A stretch of 9,558 nt of DNA from Holophagales bacterium (GCA_031256155.1 JAIRRD010000175.1:1-9558); one strand, 5' to 3'; counted from the stretch's first letter, positions 1 to 5,988 are shown. Notes: generated by a model from the sequence alone, not told the origin. Numbers and translations: made by a program.

Positions 1-2
1 CC

Positions 3-1424
3 TGTTATGAAATCAGGGAGGGCAGCACCTGGGACGTGGCCGATGTTGTCGCAACGGACTTGACGGCAAATAAACTTGTGACAAGCCTGAATAATACGCG
101 TACAGGTGTTTTCTGGATAAAGGCCTGCGATACATCAGGCAACTGGAGCCTTAATGCCGCAAGAGCTTCATTGGATATTTACAGCACTATAGATATAAAC
201 TTTCTGACTGTTCCTCAAAAAATAGCGCTTCAGGCTGACTGGAAAATAATCACGGCAGAACAAATAAGGCTCAATGATTTAGTTGCTAAGGATTACAAGG
301 ATTACAAAATAAACACCAGTGCCTATAACACCGCCATAGCCGACGTTCTAGCTTTCTTTGCGACCAGAATCACACCCGCGCCCTGGAATAATTTTGAGCA
401 TGGGACATGGCTACGCGCAGGCGGCAGAGCGGAGTTGGATAGATTATTAGCGAAAATCAATACCGAAGCGATGATACTTCAGACAGCCTGCGACAATGCG
501 CGTGTCCAGATTGTTTACGACAGAATTAAAACTACACTTCCCAAAGTTGGTATTGGCGATAAACTTCCGGTTCTTCCTGATAGCGACTATATAGAGGGGG
601 CGCTTTTTCAGCTACTTAAAGATGATGGAAGCTATGAAGCCGGGCAATATATAAATAAGAAAGACGAGAAGGGCAATGACAAATGGATACCAATTTCAAT
701 TACAAATACAATTTTTGCTGAAAAGTTATTTGCCTTTGGAATTAGCGTAGGTGACGCGAATATAACCAATGCCGCTATTGAGATATTGATAAATGCGGAT
801 ATTATGCGCTCTGAGCCTTATACGGCGTCTATTGAGAAAATACCGCCGATAGGCTGGAAGCTGGGAGCAAAGGAATTTGCGGCTGACTTTAAAAATCCAG
901 GCAACCTAGAACTAGACGATATAGAAAATCATATAAGTGATTATAAAGGTCGGACCACTAACGATATTAAAGGTTTTCCCGTCCAAGCCGAATTTGGCGG
1001 GATGATTGCAATGAACGGCAAACTGGTGGCAAGTCACAATTATGTGAATAAAGAAATAGAAAAACTGGATAATAAATTAAACAATTGGGTGGAGCGTATA
1101 ACCGCAAACAAAATGAGCAAAGAAACGGGTAAAGAGGGTAAAGTCGTTTTCCCTGGCGGTTTCATTATGGTGTGGTTCGAGGCCGGCCCTTTCCCTGGAC
1201 AGAGTGAGCGAACAATACCGATCCCGCCAGGCTTGTTTCCTAACAAATGTTTGGGTGTATCTGTAATGACGGTTACACCAAGTGACACAGGTAAGGGCGA
1301 CTCAGCTAATGATATGTGGTTTCAGCTGATTTCATTCAACGATACCCAAATAATAGTATTTACTCAGGACTCAGACGACAGACGAAAATCTATAACCGCA
1401 CATATTCTCGCATGGGGATACTAG
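3..1424 (+). CDS. Phage tail-tip / central fibre protein (J-like), 3' part, with gp53-like C-terminal domain
   Basis: The frame is open to the left edge: codons before the first possible start (GTG at 36) already read CYEIREGSTWD, typical of the fibronectin-III region of J-like host-specificity proteins. The true start is therefore outside the window. In order, the visible 473 codons hold the end of that domain (to about codon 60), and a helical TPxEK-like segment (FLTVPQKIALQADW) seen in many J-like proteins. A long variable region follows, then a short coiled stretch (NKEIEKLDNKLNNWVERI). The C-terminal ~80 residues (VVFPGGFIMVWFEAG ... AHILAWGY) resemble the gp53-like tail-fibre C-terminal domain, which ends in an aromatic GY motif and is expected to contact the host receptor. 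Known family role: tip of the tail, host recognition. The next gene starts 10 bases after the stop. Naming is from remembered motifs; no alignment was run. Confidence 0.8.
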   Translation, partial: CYEIREGSTWDVADVVATDLTANKLVTSLNNTRTGVFWIKACDTSGNWSLNAARASLDIYSTIDINFLTVPQKIALQADWKIITAEQIRLNDLVAKDYKDYKINTSAYNTAIADVLAFFATRITPAPWNNFEHGTWLRAGGRAELDRLLAKINTEAMILQTACDNARVQIVYDRIKTTLPKVGIGDKLPVLPDSDYIEGALFQLLKDDGSYEAGQYINKKDEKGNDKWIPISITNTIFAEKLFAFGISVGDANITNAAIEILINADIMRSEPYTASIEKIPPIGWKLGAKEFAADFKNPGNLELDDIENHISDYKGRTTNDIKGFPVQAEFGGMIAMNGKLVASHNYVNKEIEKLDNKLNNWVERITANKMSKETGKEGKVVFPGGFIMVWFEAGPFPGQSERTIPIPPGLFPNKCLGVSVMTVTPSDTGKGDSANDMWFQLISFNDTQIIVFTQDSDDRRKSITAHILAWGY

Positions 1425-1434
1425 GGGGGATAAT

Positions 1435-1899
1435 ATGCAATACGCAAGTACTTCAAGTGTCAAAGGCATTGAAACTATAGTTGTAATTTTGCCAATAGAA
1501 TTTGTGTCGAATTTCGACACTGATACGTGGGAGCCTAACCAGTATCTCGTGGGCGATGAGGTTCAAAGAGGGTGGATAAAAGATGGCGAAGTATTTGTTC
1601 CGCCTCCGCCTCCGCCACCTCCAACGGCTGAAGAAATAACAGCGGAATACACAGCCGCTATCCAGAAACGCCTTGATATCTTTGCGCGTGAAAGAGGTTA
1701 TGACAATATCCAATCCGCTTGTAGCTATGCTACATGCTCAGTTCCGCACTTCAAACTTGAGGGCGAATACTGCGTTATGGTGCGCGGTGAAACCTGGGCC
1801 AAGTGTTATGAAGTCATGGGAGCCGTTATGGCGGGCGGAATGGAAATGCCAAGCCTTGAGAAACTCTTTGAGATACTGCCGAAACTTGAGTGGCCGTGA
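1435..1899 (+). CDS. Phage tail-fibre-associated protein with polyproline linker
   Basis: A 154-residue protein with a strong ribosome binding site (GGGGGGA at 1424-1430, four bases before ATG), directly behind the tail-tip gene and evidently co-transcribed. The N-terminal ~58 residues form a small domain ending in GDEVQRGWIKDGEVFV. Then come eight consecutive prolines and a C-terminal domain with conserved-looking motifs: RLDIFARERGYDNIQSACSY, YCVMVRGETWAKCYEV, and a terminal LPKLEWP. That C-terminal pattern is common in small proteins following tail-fibre genes in phages of Gram-negative bacteria. The specific role is not established; assembly or chaperone function is only suggested by position. 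A 67-base piece of this gene is repeated at 5236-5302. It ends two bases from the stop of the convergent lipoprotein gene. Confidence 0.75.
   Translation: MQYASTSSVKGIETIVVILPIEFVSNFDTDTWEPNQYLVGDEVQRGWIKDGEVFVPPPPPPPPTAEEITAEYTAAIQKRLDIFARERGYDNIQSACSYATCSVPHFKLEGEYCVMVRGETWAKCYEVMGAVMAGGMEMPSLEKLFEILPKLEWP
1504..1520. repeat. Perfect palindrome inside the tail-associated gene
   Basis: GTGTCGAA, a single T, then TTCGACAC: perfect 8-base arms around a 1-base centre, 69 bases into the 154-residue gene. It lies in coding sequence (FVSNFDTD), so it may be chance or a binding or recombination site. No second copy was seen. Confidence 0.5.
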
Positions 1900-1901
1900 G
1901 C

Positions 1902-3533
1902 TTATTTTACAACGAAAATGGAATCAAGTTCCCATGAACCATATAAATATTGAGGAACGCCATTTACCCAAAGTGTAGCAAGCGTACCACTATTTTGCAA
2001 TTGTCTACCTGTTACATACACGTCATTACCAGAGACAAAAACTGATCTTGCTACACCGCCATAATCTCCAATGCTCAATTGTTGTGGGACACCATTTTTC
2101 CAAAGCATGGCATGAGTAACACCTGTGTTTCCGTTACGTTCCGAACCTGCTACATATACATTGTTATCTGATACATAAACGGAAGCAGCTGAAGAAGAAG
2201 AGGAATTAGTGAAAGGAGGTGCTGTGAGACGTGTTCTATTACCGTCTGTCCATAAAACTGCAATAGGGTTAATACTATAATTTTCTGAACCAGAAAGATA
2301 TACTTTATTGTTTGATATAAAAACAGAACTAACGCTAGATTGTCTCATGTCCGCTCCTAAATACCCCCAATAACTATCTTGAAGTGATTCCGCAACACAT
2401 TCTTGGATGCCATTTTTCCATACTGTAGCTAAATTACTTCGTGAGGCATTATCATAAAAATAGCTTCCTCCAACATAAACATCATTACCTGACACAAAAA
2501 TAGAAGAAATCACTGTATCATTATTCCCTTCAGTAAGACGCTGAGGAACACCATTTTTCCATATCATTGCAATAGGGTCTCTTGGTTTGTAAAAATCTGT
2601 TCCGGTTGCGTATTCATGACCCGCTGCATACACCACATCGTCATCTGTTACAAAAATACTCGCAATTCTGGAGCTTGTAGTATCACTATTGCCATGACTA
2701 AGGTATTGTGGGACACCATTTTTCCATATTGTAGCAACTTCTTTTCTACCTTTTTCATCTATTATTGTTTCATATCCTGCCAAATATAAATTTTTGTTTG
2801 CCACAAACATACAATTGATTATGTCACGCCTGCCAGTTATTCCGTTAGCTATTTCACCATTTATCCAAAGCGTCATTGGATCCTTCGAAAATACAACTAC
2901 ATCTCCACTGATAAGTTTTGATAATACTGTCACAGTACAGGATGCCTGTTTGCCACCGTCTTCTGTTGCCACCGTGATTTTTGCCGTGCCTGCTTTGATA
3001 CCGTTGATGGTAACTGTATTGCCAGTGCCTGTCACAGTTGCAACTGTTTCATCAGAGGTATCCCATATAACATTTTTGTTTGTCGCGTTTTCCGGCTGTG
3101 CTGTGGCCGTAAGTGTGTGAGTTTCACCTGCGAACAGTGTAAGTGCCGTTTCGCTGATGTCGAGACCAGTCACTTGTCGTATGACTGTCACAACGCAGGT
3201 TGCCTGTTTGCCGCCGTCTTCTGTTGTAAAGGTTATTGTTGCCGTGCCGAGGTTAATGCCTTCACAGTAAATCCCACCCCATAGATGAGGAGGATACCTT
3301 AAAGATGGTACGGCAGCGTTCAAATCGCTTGAGGTTACCTGACCGCGCTGGTTGTCAGCATTGTTCGGGTGAAATATAACATTTACACCCCGATACTCCC
3401 CCAAGGGAATCGTCATTGTGGTTGGTTCAACAGTAATGTCAGTCACATGAATAGTTTTGTCCGCCCCCCCACTGCACGATAGGAGCGACAAAGCAAGCAG
3501 GAGGATGGCGAGTAGGTTTGATTGCAGTTTCAT
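1902..3533 (-). CDS. Lipoprotein with two Big_2 Ig-like domains and a seven-repeat beta-propeller-like domain
   Basis: A 543-residue secreted lipoprotein. The signal peptide (MKLQSNLLAILLLALSLLSC) ends in lipobox LLSC with lipidated Cys20. Residue +2 is Ser, not Asp, compatible with outer-membrane sorting in enteric-type Lol systems. Residues ~30-118 and ~120-205 are Big_2-type Ig-like domains, each ending DGGKQA[TS]C.VTV. Residues ~208-543 hold seven copies of LWxNGxPQxL alternating with [SC][IV][FY][VI]xxxx[VL]Y[VLA]xG. The first copy lacks its first strand and the C-terminal SIFVVK supplies one, as expected for a closed seven-bladed propeller; this fold is inferred. AGGGA at 3541-3545 lies seven bases before ATG, and a good promoter lies upstream. 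The gene faces the phage tail genes and stops two bases from them, so it may be phage-borne cargo or a host surface protein. Ligand unknown. Confidence 0.85.
   Translation of the reverse strand: MKLQSNLLAILLLALSLLSCSGGADKTIHVTDITVEPTTMTIPLGEYRGVNVIFHPNNADNQRGQVTSSDLNAAVPSLRYPPHLWGGIYCEGINLGTATITFTTEDGGKQATCVVTVIRQVTGLDISETALTLFAGETHTLTATAQPENATNKNVIWDTSDETVATVTGTGNTVTINGIKAGTAKITVATEDGGKQASCTVTVLSKLISGDVVVFSKDPMTLWINGEIANGITGRRDIINCMFVANKNLYLAGYETIIDEKGRKEVATIWKNGVPQYLSHGNSDTTSSRIASIFVTDDDVVYAAGHEYATGTDFYKPRDPIAMIWKNGVPQRLTEGNNDTVISSIFVSGNDVYVGGSYFYDNASRSNLATVWKNGIQECVAESLQDSYWGYLGADMRQSSVSSVFISNNKVYLSGSENYSINPIAVLWTDGNRTRLTAPPFTNSSSSSAASVYVSDNNVYVAGSERNGNTGVTHAMLWKNGVPQQLSIGDYGGVARSVFVSGNDVYVTGRQLQNSGTLATLWVNGVPQYLYGSWELDSIFVVK
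2062..2912 (-). repeat. Tandem coding repeats of the propeller domain
   Basis: The plus strand carries repeated blocks such as ACACCATTTTTCCA (near 2090, 2550 and 2716, with a variant near 2410), the reverse complement of codons for WKNGVP. They mark successive ~45-60 residue repeats of the lipoprotein. Similarity at DNA level suggests fairly recent repeat expansion or homogenisation and would allow slippage or recombination between repeats. Confidence 0.6.
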
Positions 3534-3614
3534 GTGGTAGTCCCTGACTGTGAGATAATTGTTTTAGTGCAAATGAAGAGGATACTTCCTGAGGCATTAA
3601 AGCTACCAAATTTG

Positions 3615-3643
3615 ATTGTATAAGTACGTGATGATTCTGACAA
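3615..3643 (-). promoter_or_regulatory. Predicted sigma-70-type promoter of the lipoprotein gene
   Basis: Reading the minus strand: TTGTCA (-35, 3643-3638), a 17-base spacer, then TACAAT (-10, 3620-3615). Each box has one mismatch to consensus. Transcription would start near 3608, giving a leader of about 75 bases before ATG at 3533. The -35 region abuts the left end of the tail-protein fragment on the other strand. Confidence 0.6.
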
Positions 3644-3984
3644 GTTTCTACTTCACAGAAATTCGGCTGGGTGGAGCGCGACATAGTATTGCAGGACAGG
3701 CGCGCCTGGACTGGTCTGGGGAGACTTCCCGATTTGCCCCTGACACCTCCGCAGGGTCTGATACTCAGCGAGGGCCTGTACAAAGACAAAGAGGATTTAA
3801 AGGTTTACGTACAAGCTCAGTGGATATCCGCCAACGCCGACAGTGTTGTCTTTTTGCCGTCCTACAGAATTGACGATGGTAACTGGATAGACCTGCCCAA
3901 TTATCAGGCTCGCCCCCCCCTTTGGTTCCGATAGCTACAGGGCGTATTGACAAAGTTCGGCTACTCAGGTATAAGAAAGTTGTA
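3641..3984 (+). pseudogene. Decayed fragment of a J-like phage tail-tip protein (fibronectin-III region)
   Basis: From the stop codon at 3638 the frame reads QVSTSQKFGWVERDIVLQDR, then LTPPQGLILSEGLYKDKEDL, then VYVQAQWISANADS and a YRIDDGNWIDLPNY segment. This resembles the part of J-like tail proteins where the base domain passes into fibronectin-III repeats, i.e. a region expected just upstream of where the gene at the left window edge begins. After a run of eight C (3913-3920) the frame ends quickly (LWFR stop). Removing one C restores FGSDSYRAY, and another frame then gives KFGYSGIRKL, a plausible domain end. I see no start, no ribosome binding site and at least two frame breaks, so it is a remnant. 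A GTG at 3671 could be called as an 87-residue gene, but I do not support that. Identity is inferred from motifs. Confidence 0.6.
3947..3975 (+). promoter_or_regulatory. Near-consensus sigma-70 promoter for the DUF4760-like gene
   Basis: TTGACA (perfect -35, 3947-3952), 17-base spacer, TATAAG (-10, 3970-3975, one mismatch). Predicted start near 3982, only ~18 bases before the GTG at 4000, with AGGAG at 3989-3993 in between. It sits inside the tail of the J-like fragment, so the cargo gene appears to carry its own strong promoter independent of the tail operon. Confidence 0.65.
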
Positions 3985-3999
3985 TTTTAGGAGATATGC

Positions 4000-4599
4000 G
4001 TGAACGAACAACAGAATAACCAAATCAACACCCCCGAGACCACAAAAGTTAGAAAATGGCAGTGGGGCTTGGCGGCTTCTGTTTTTGTGGTTCTTGTAAC
4101 GGTGAGCTACTTTATAATAGCACCGGGTTTTGATATTGCGAGAATCACACTTGTTGGTATATGCTGGCAAATTTTTATTGGCATTTCTGGAATACTATTA
4201 GTTTATTTACAAGTTAAGGAGATGTCAAAAAACACTCAGAAAATGACTCGTAATACTGAAATAATGACTCATAATACTAAAATGGTGCATGAGTGGAATA
4301 CGAGAATTGAAAGTTTGAAAATAGTTAGAGACCGCTACCGTATTGTTGCAAGTTTTGATGCAGTTGTAAAATTTATAACCGATGAAGGTAAAAAAAATGG
4401 GAGGGAACCTTTGGAAAAAATACCAAAAGAAATGCTTGATGAATCAAAACCGGAACATGCAGAACTCATAAAACACATCAAAAACATCGCAAATTATTTT
4501 GAACAAGTAGCAACAGGGATAAAACACAGTGCATACAATGAAGATATCTTGGTTGATAGCATGCGGGGGATGTTTATCAGACTATTACAACTGCTTTGA
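4000..4599 (+). CDS. DUF4760-like two-helix membrane protein, N-terminal part (frameshifted)
   Basis: GTG start chosen because AGGAG (3989-3993) is six bases upstream; the nearby ATG at 3996 opens only a few codons. The 199 residues contain a polar N-terminus, two membrane helices (about 21-43 and 50-70), and a coiled segment with three seven-residue repeats (KNTQKMT, RNTEIMT, HNTKMVH). A soluble helical domain follows, with NIANYFEQVATGIKHSAYNE and EDILVDSMRG motifs resembling DUF4760, a family of unknown function common in prophage and accessory DNA. The frame ends abruptly at IRLLQLL, while the family-like sequence continues at once in the next frame (to 4831). A one-base frameshift around 4565-4580 therefore splits it; restored length would be about 276 residues. 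The gene has its own promoter and looks richer in A/T than its neighbours. A phage-defence or exclusion role is possible from location only. Confidence 0.65.
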   Translation: MNEQQNNQINTPETTKVRKWQWGLAASVFVVLVTVSYFIIAPGFDIARITLVGICWQIFIGISGILLVYLQVKEMSKNTQKMTRNTEIMTHNTKMVHEWNTRIESLKIVRDRYRIVASFDAVVKFITDEGKKNGREPLEKIPKEMLDESKPEHAELIKHIKNIANYFEQVATGIKHSAYNEDILVDSMRGMFIRLLQLL

Positions 4600-4831
4600 T
4601 GATGTTCTTCAAGAATTACGCACTAAATACAAGAATCAAAAAGCATGGACACAATTCAAGAAATATGCAAAAAAGTGGGAAAAAAGAGACAAAATCATAG
4701 AAGACATTGTGAATACCACAGGGGAAATCAATCCCTTAGAGCCCATTGAATTTGGCAAAAAAACATTTCACCTACGTCCATGCAATAAAATAAAGCCTGT
4801 ACGGCGAGTGCGTATCACAGCGGACGACTAA
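4577..4831 (+). pseudogene. C-terminal part of the DUF4760-like protein, in the +1 frame
   Basis: Reading from about 4579 the frame gives DYYNCFDDVLQELRTKYKNQ and AWTQFKKYAKKWEKRD, then a basic tail ending RVRITADD. The helical, charged pattern with a conserved-looking Trp fits the end of DUF4760-type proteins. It has no ribosome binding site of its own; the only upstream in-frame ATG (4529) lies inside the previous frame. It is best read as the detached end of the gene starting at 4000. Losing one G from the five-G run at 4565-4569 would join the frames as SMRGCLSDYYNCFDD. This could be a real mutation, a reversible switch or a sequencing error. Confidence 0.6.
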
Positions 4832-5044
4832 AGAACAGCCTCACCACTCTTGTTCAATCTTCATGGCTCTTTCCTTGTGTGAATTAGGTTGTAATGGGAA
4901 AACTAAAAACGCATCTTGTATTGATGCACCTAAATTACTATTATATCACAAATTTATCGGCCAGCAAGAAAAAAACTTGAGCCACGTCAAACATTTTTTG
5001 CTTACCATACATAAATCCCTTTGACCAATGGCACGACAGACTCG
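4832..5044. other. Non-coding stretch after the DUF4760-like gene
   Basis: About 210 A/T-rich bases with no supported reading frame on either strand. The only structure I can point to is the minus-strand terminator-like hairpin near 4911-4927. A weak A-run/T-run inverted repeat (AGCAAGAAAAAA near 4972 against TTTTTTGCT near 5000) is not convincing as a terminator. Confidence 0.5.
4901..4929 (-). terminator. Possible rho-independent terminator on the minus strand
   Basis: On the minus strand GCATC, seven-base loop, GATGC (4927-4911), extendable by two G-U pairs, is followed by GTTTTTAGTTTT (4910-4899). The stem is short. It could end minus-strand transcripts reading out of pgsA-gmhB through the debris region. 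Confidence 0.35.
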
Positions 5045-5218
5045 TCAGACAGCATCTTCATTGATAGTGATATCCATGTTTATTGAACAGAGCGAAAACG
5101 GTGGCCTTCCCGCAATCATAGCAAGTTCAAGGAAATAGTTGGCTACAGAACCTCCATTTATAGACCATATTGCCTCCTTAACAATAGTATTATCGGCAAA
5201 AAACACAGAATTGTCCAT
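5045..5218 (-). pseudogene. Phage-like 57-residue fragment, minus strand
   Basis: ATG at 5218-5216 opens 57 codons: MDNSVFFADNTIVKEAIW, then a GGSVANYFLELAMIAGRPPF segment, ending INEDAV. There is no ribosome binding site, and an in-frame stop lies just upstream (complement of 5231-5233). Its first ~25 residues match a plus-strand fragment at 5306-5427 in both protein pattern (DN, VF, DNT, W, G..V) and DNA: GACAATTCTGTGTTTTTTGC against GACAATTTTGTATTTGCTGA. The two are divergent inverted copies. I do not recognise the protein family. Lack of start signals and the surrounding debris argue for a remnant, not an active gene. Confidence 0.4.
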
Positions 5219-5235
5219 TGGCGTGATTGCCTAAA

Positions 5236-5302
5236 GGGCGATGAGGTTCAAAGAGGATGGATAAAAGATGGCGAAGTATTTGTTCCGTCCCCGCCTCCAA
5301 CG
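5236..5302 (+). repeat. Partial copy of the polyproline tail-associated gene
   Basis: Bases 5236-5287 match 1551-1602 with a single difference (G to A at 5257). The copy then carries a proline stretch nine bases shorter, reads VPSPPPT and rejoins the parent at CCTCCAACG. It ends in a TAA. It encodes GDEVQRGWIKDGEVFV in the parent's frame but has no start and no C-terminal domain. Such high identity implies recent duplication or recombination; flanking bases are unrelated to the parent. Confidence 0.9.
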
Positions 5303-5305
5303 TAA

Positions 5306-5427
5306 GCATTTGGCAATAGCGGCGATCATGGTGAGGGTGGACAATTTTGTATTTGCTGACGATAATACTATGGCGAGGAAACTATGGCTTAATCTCGGAG
5401 ACAGAGTGAAAATACCGTTTAAGGATT
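5306..5427 (+). pseudogene. Phage-like fragment, plus strand, inverted relative of 5045-5218
   Basis: Immediately after the gene copy, one frame reads LAIAAIMVRVDNFVFADDNT, then MARKLWLNLGDRVKIPFKDF. The pattern matches the minus-strand fragment at 5218 downwards. The frame stays open to 5528, but beyond 5428 it runs antisense to gmhB, so the phage-like part is taken to end near 5427. ATG at 5268 would give an 86-residue protein, but that start lies out of frame within the copied piece of another gene. No family recognised. Confidence 0.4.
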
Positions 5428-5988
5428 TTAAGCGGGCCAATTTGATAGTATCTGTTCAATCGCTTGTTCTATGTTGTTTGCCACTATGTCCGCTAATTCT
5501 GGATTTGCAGTGTTTCCGTACCCTGTAAGTACTAAGGCCGTGCGGCATCCGGCGCTACGGCCAGCTTCTAGGTCAATTTCCTTGTCTCCTATCATCCATG
5601 AGCGCTTTGTGTCTATGTGGTGTTTTTCTGCTGCCTTAAAAAGCATGCCCGGATTGGGTTTTCTGTCTGGATGGTCTTTGTGGCGGTATTCGTTTTCTGC
5701 GTTTTCGTGAAATGGACATACATAGACATCATCTATATGGGCACCATCATTTGCCAGGAGTTCTTCAATTTTTTTCGCGACGGATTGATATTCTTTCCAA
5801 CCGAATACGCCTCTGCCAATGCCGCTCTGATTTGTAATGACTATTACCGGAATCTTCATGGCGTTTAGTCTGGCAATCGCTTTGGCCGCGCCTGGTATGA
5901 TTGACACGTCTTCCGGGCAACGCAGGTAGTCAACTTCCAAATTTAAGGTGCCGTCTCTGTCCAGAAATATGGCTGGTCTTTTTCTCAA
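5428..5988 (-). CDS. gmhB: D-glycero-D-manno-heptose-1,7-bisphosphate 7-phosphatase (HAD-IIIA family)
   Basis: Removes the 7-phosphate of heptose bisphosphate in the cytoplasmic ADP-heptose pathway for LPS core. The HAD motif FLDRDGTLN (Asp10, Asp12 from the TTG start), ITNQSGIGRG, RKPNPGML and MIGDKEIDLEAG are all present. I chose TTG at 5988: AGGA lies six bases upstream and the 186-residue product fits the family. An ATG at 6093 would add a 35-residue Ser/Pro/His-rich extension with no ribosome binding site and no family counterpart. The zinc loop looks altered: in E. coli GmhB it is C-x-H ... C-x-C before RKP, whereas here CPFH is followed by HPD before RKP, so the Cys pair is missing. 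It lies downstream of pgsA on the same strand. A related HAD-IIIA phosphatase (HisB-N type) is less likely. It is the first host-like gene after the phage debris. Confidence 0.82.
   Translation of the reverse strand: MRKRPAIFLDRDGTLNLEVDYLRCPEDVSIIPGAAKAIARLNAMKIPVIVITNQSGIGRGVFGWKEYQSVAKKIEELLANDGAHIDDVYVCPFHENAENEYRHKDHPDRKPNPGMLFKAAEKHHIDTKRSWMIGDKEIDLEAGRSAGCRTALVLTGYGNTANPELADIVANNIEQAIEQILSNWPA

Noticed and set aside
1040..1288. Minus-strand open frame of 82 codons opposite the tail-tip gene
   Set aside because: Shadow of a well-supported coding frame; no ribosome site or recognisable domain.
1673..1978. Plus-strand frame of 101 codons overlapping the tail-associated gene
   Set aside because: It lies in a different frame of a conserved phage gene and runs into the antisense of the lipoprotein gene.
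3439..3789. Minus-strand frame of 116 codons over the lipoprotein start
   Set aside because: It covers the lipoprotein promoter and signal-peptide region in another frame, and has low-complexity, non-protein-like composition.
4965..5010. Rho-independent terminator after the DUF4760-like gene on the plus strand
   Set aside because: The A-run/T-run pairing is weak, bulged and lacks a G/C-rich stem.
1551..5302. Diversity-generating retroelement template/variable repeat pair
   Set aside because: The copied segment differs by one G-to-A change and a proline-run contraction, not by adenine-specific changes; no reverse transcriptase is in the window.
5400..5430. Prophage attachment site at the 3' end of gmhB
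   Set aside because: The phage-to-host switch lies here, but no direct repeat of a plausible core was found elsewhere in the window and there is no integrase.
5268..5528. Plus-strand 86-codon frame starting in the copied tail-gene piece
   Set aside because: Its start is out of frame with the copied gene and its end is antisense to gmhB; only the middle looks like a genuine phage fragment.
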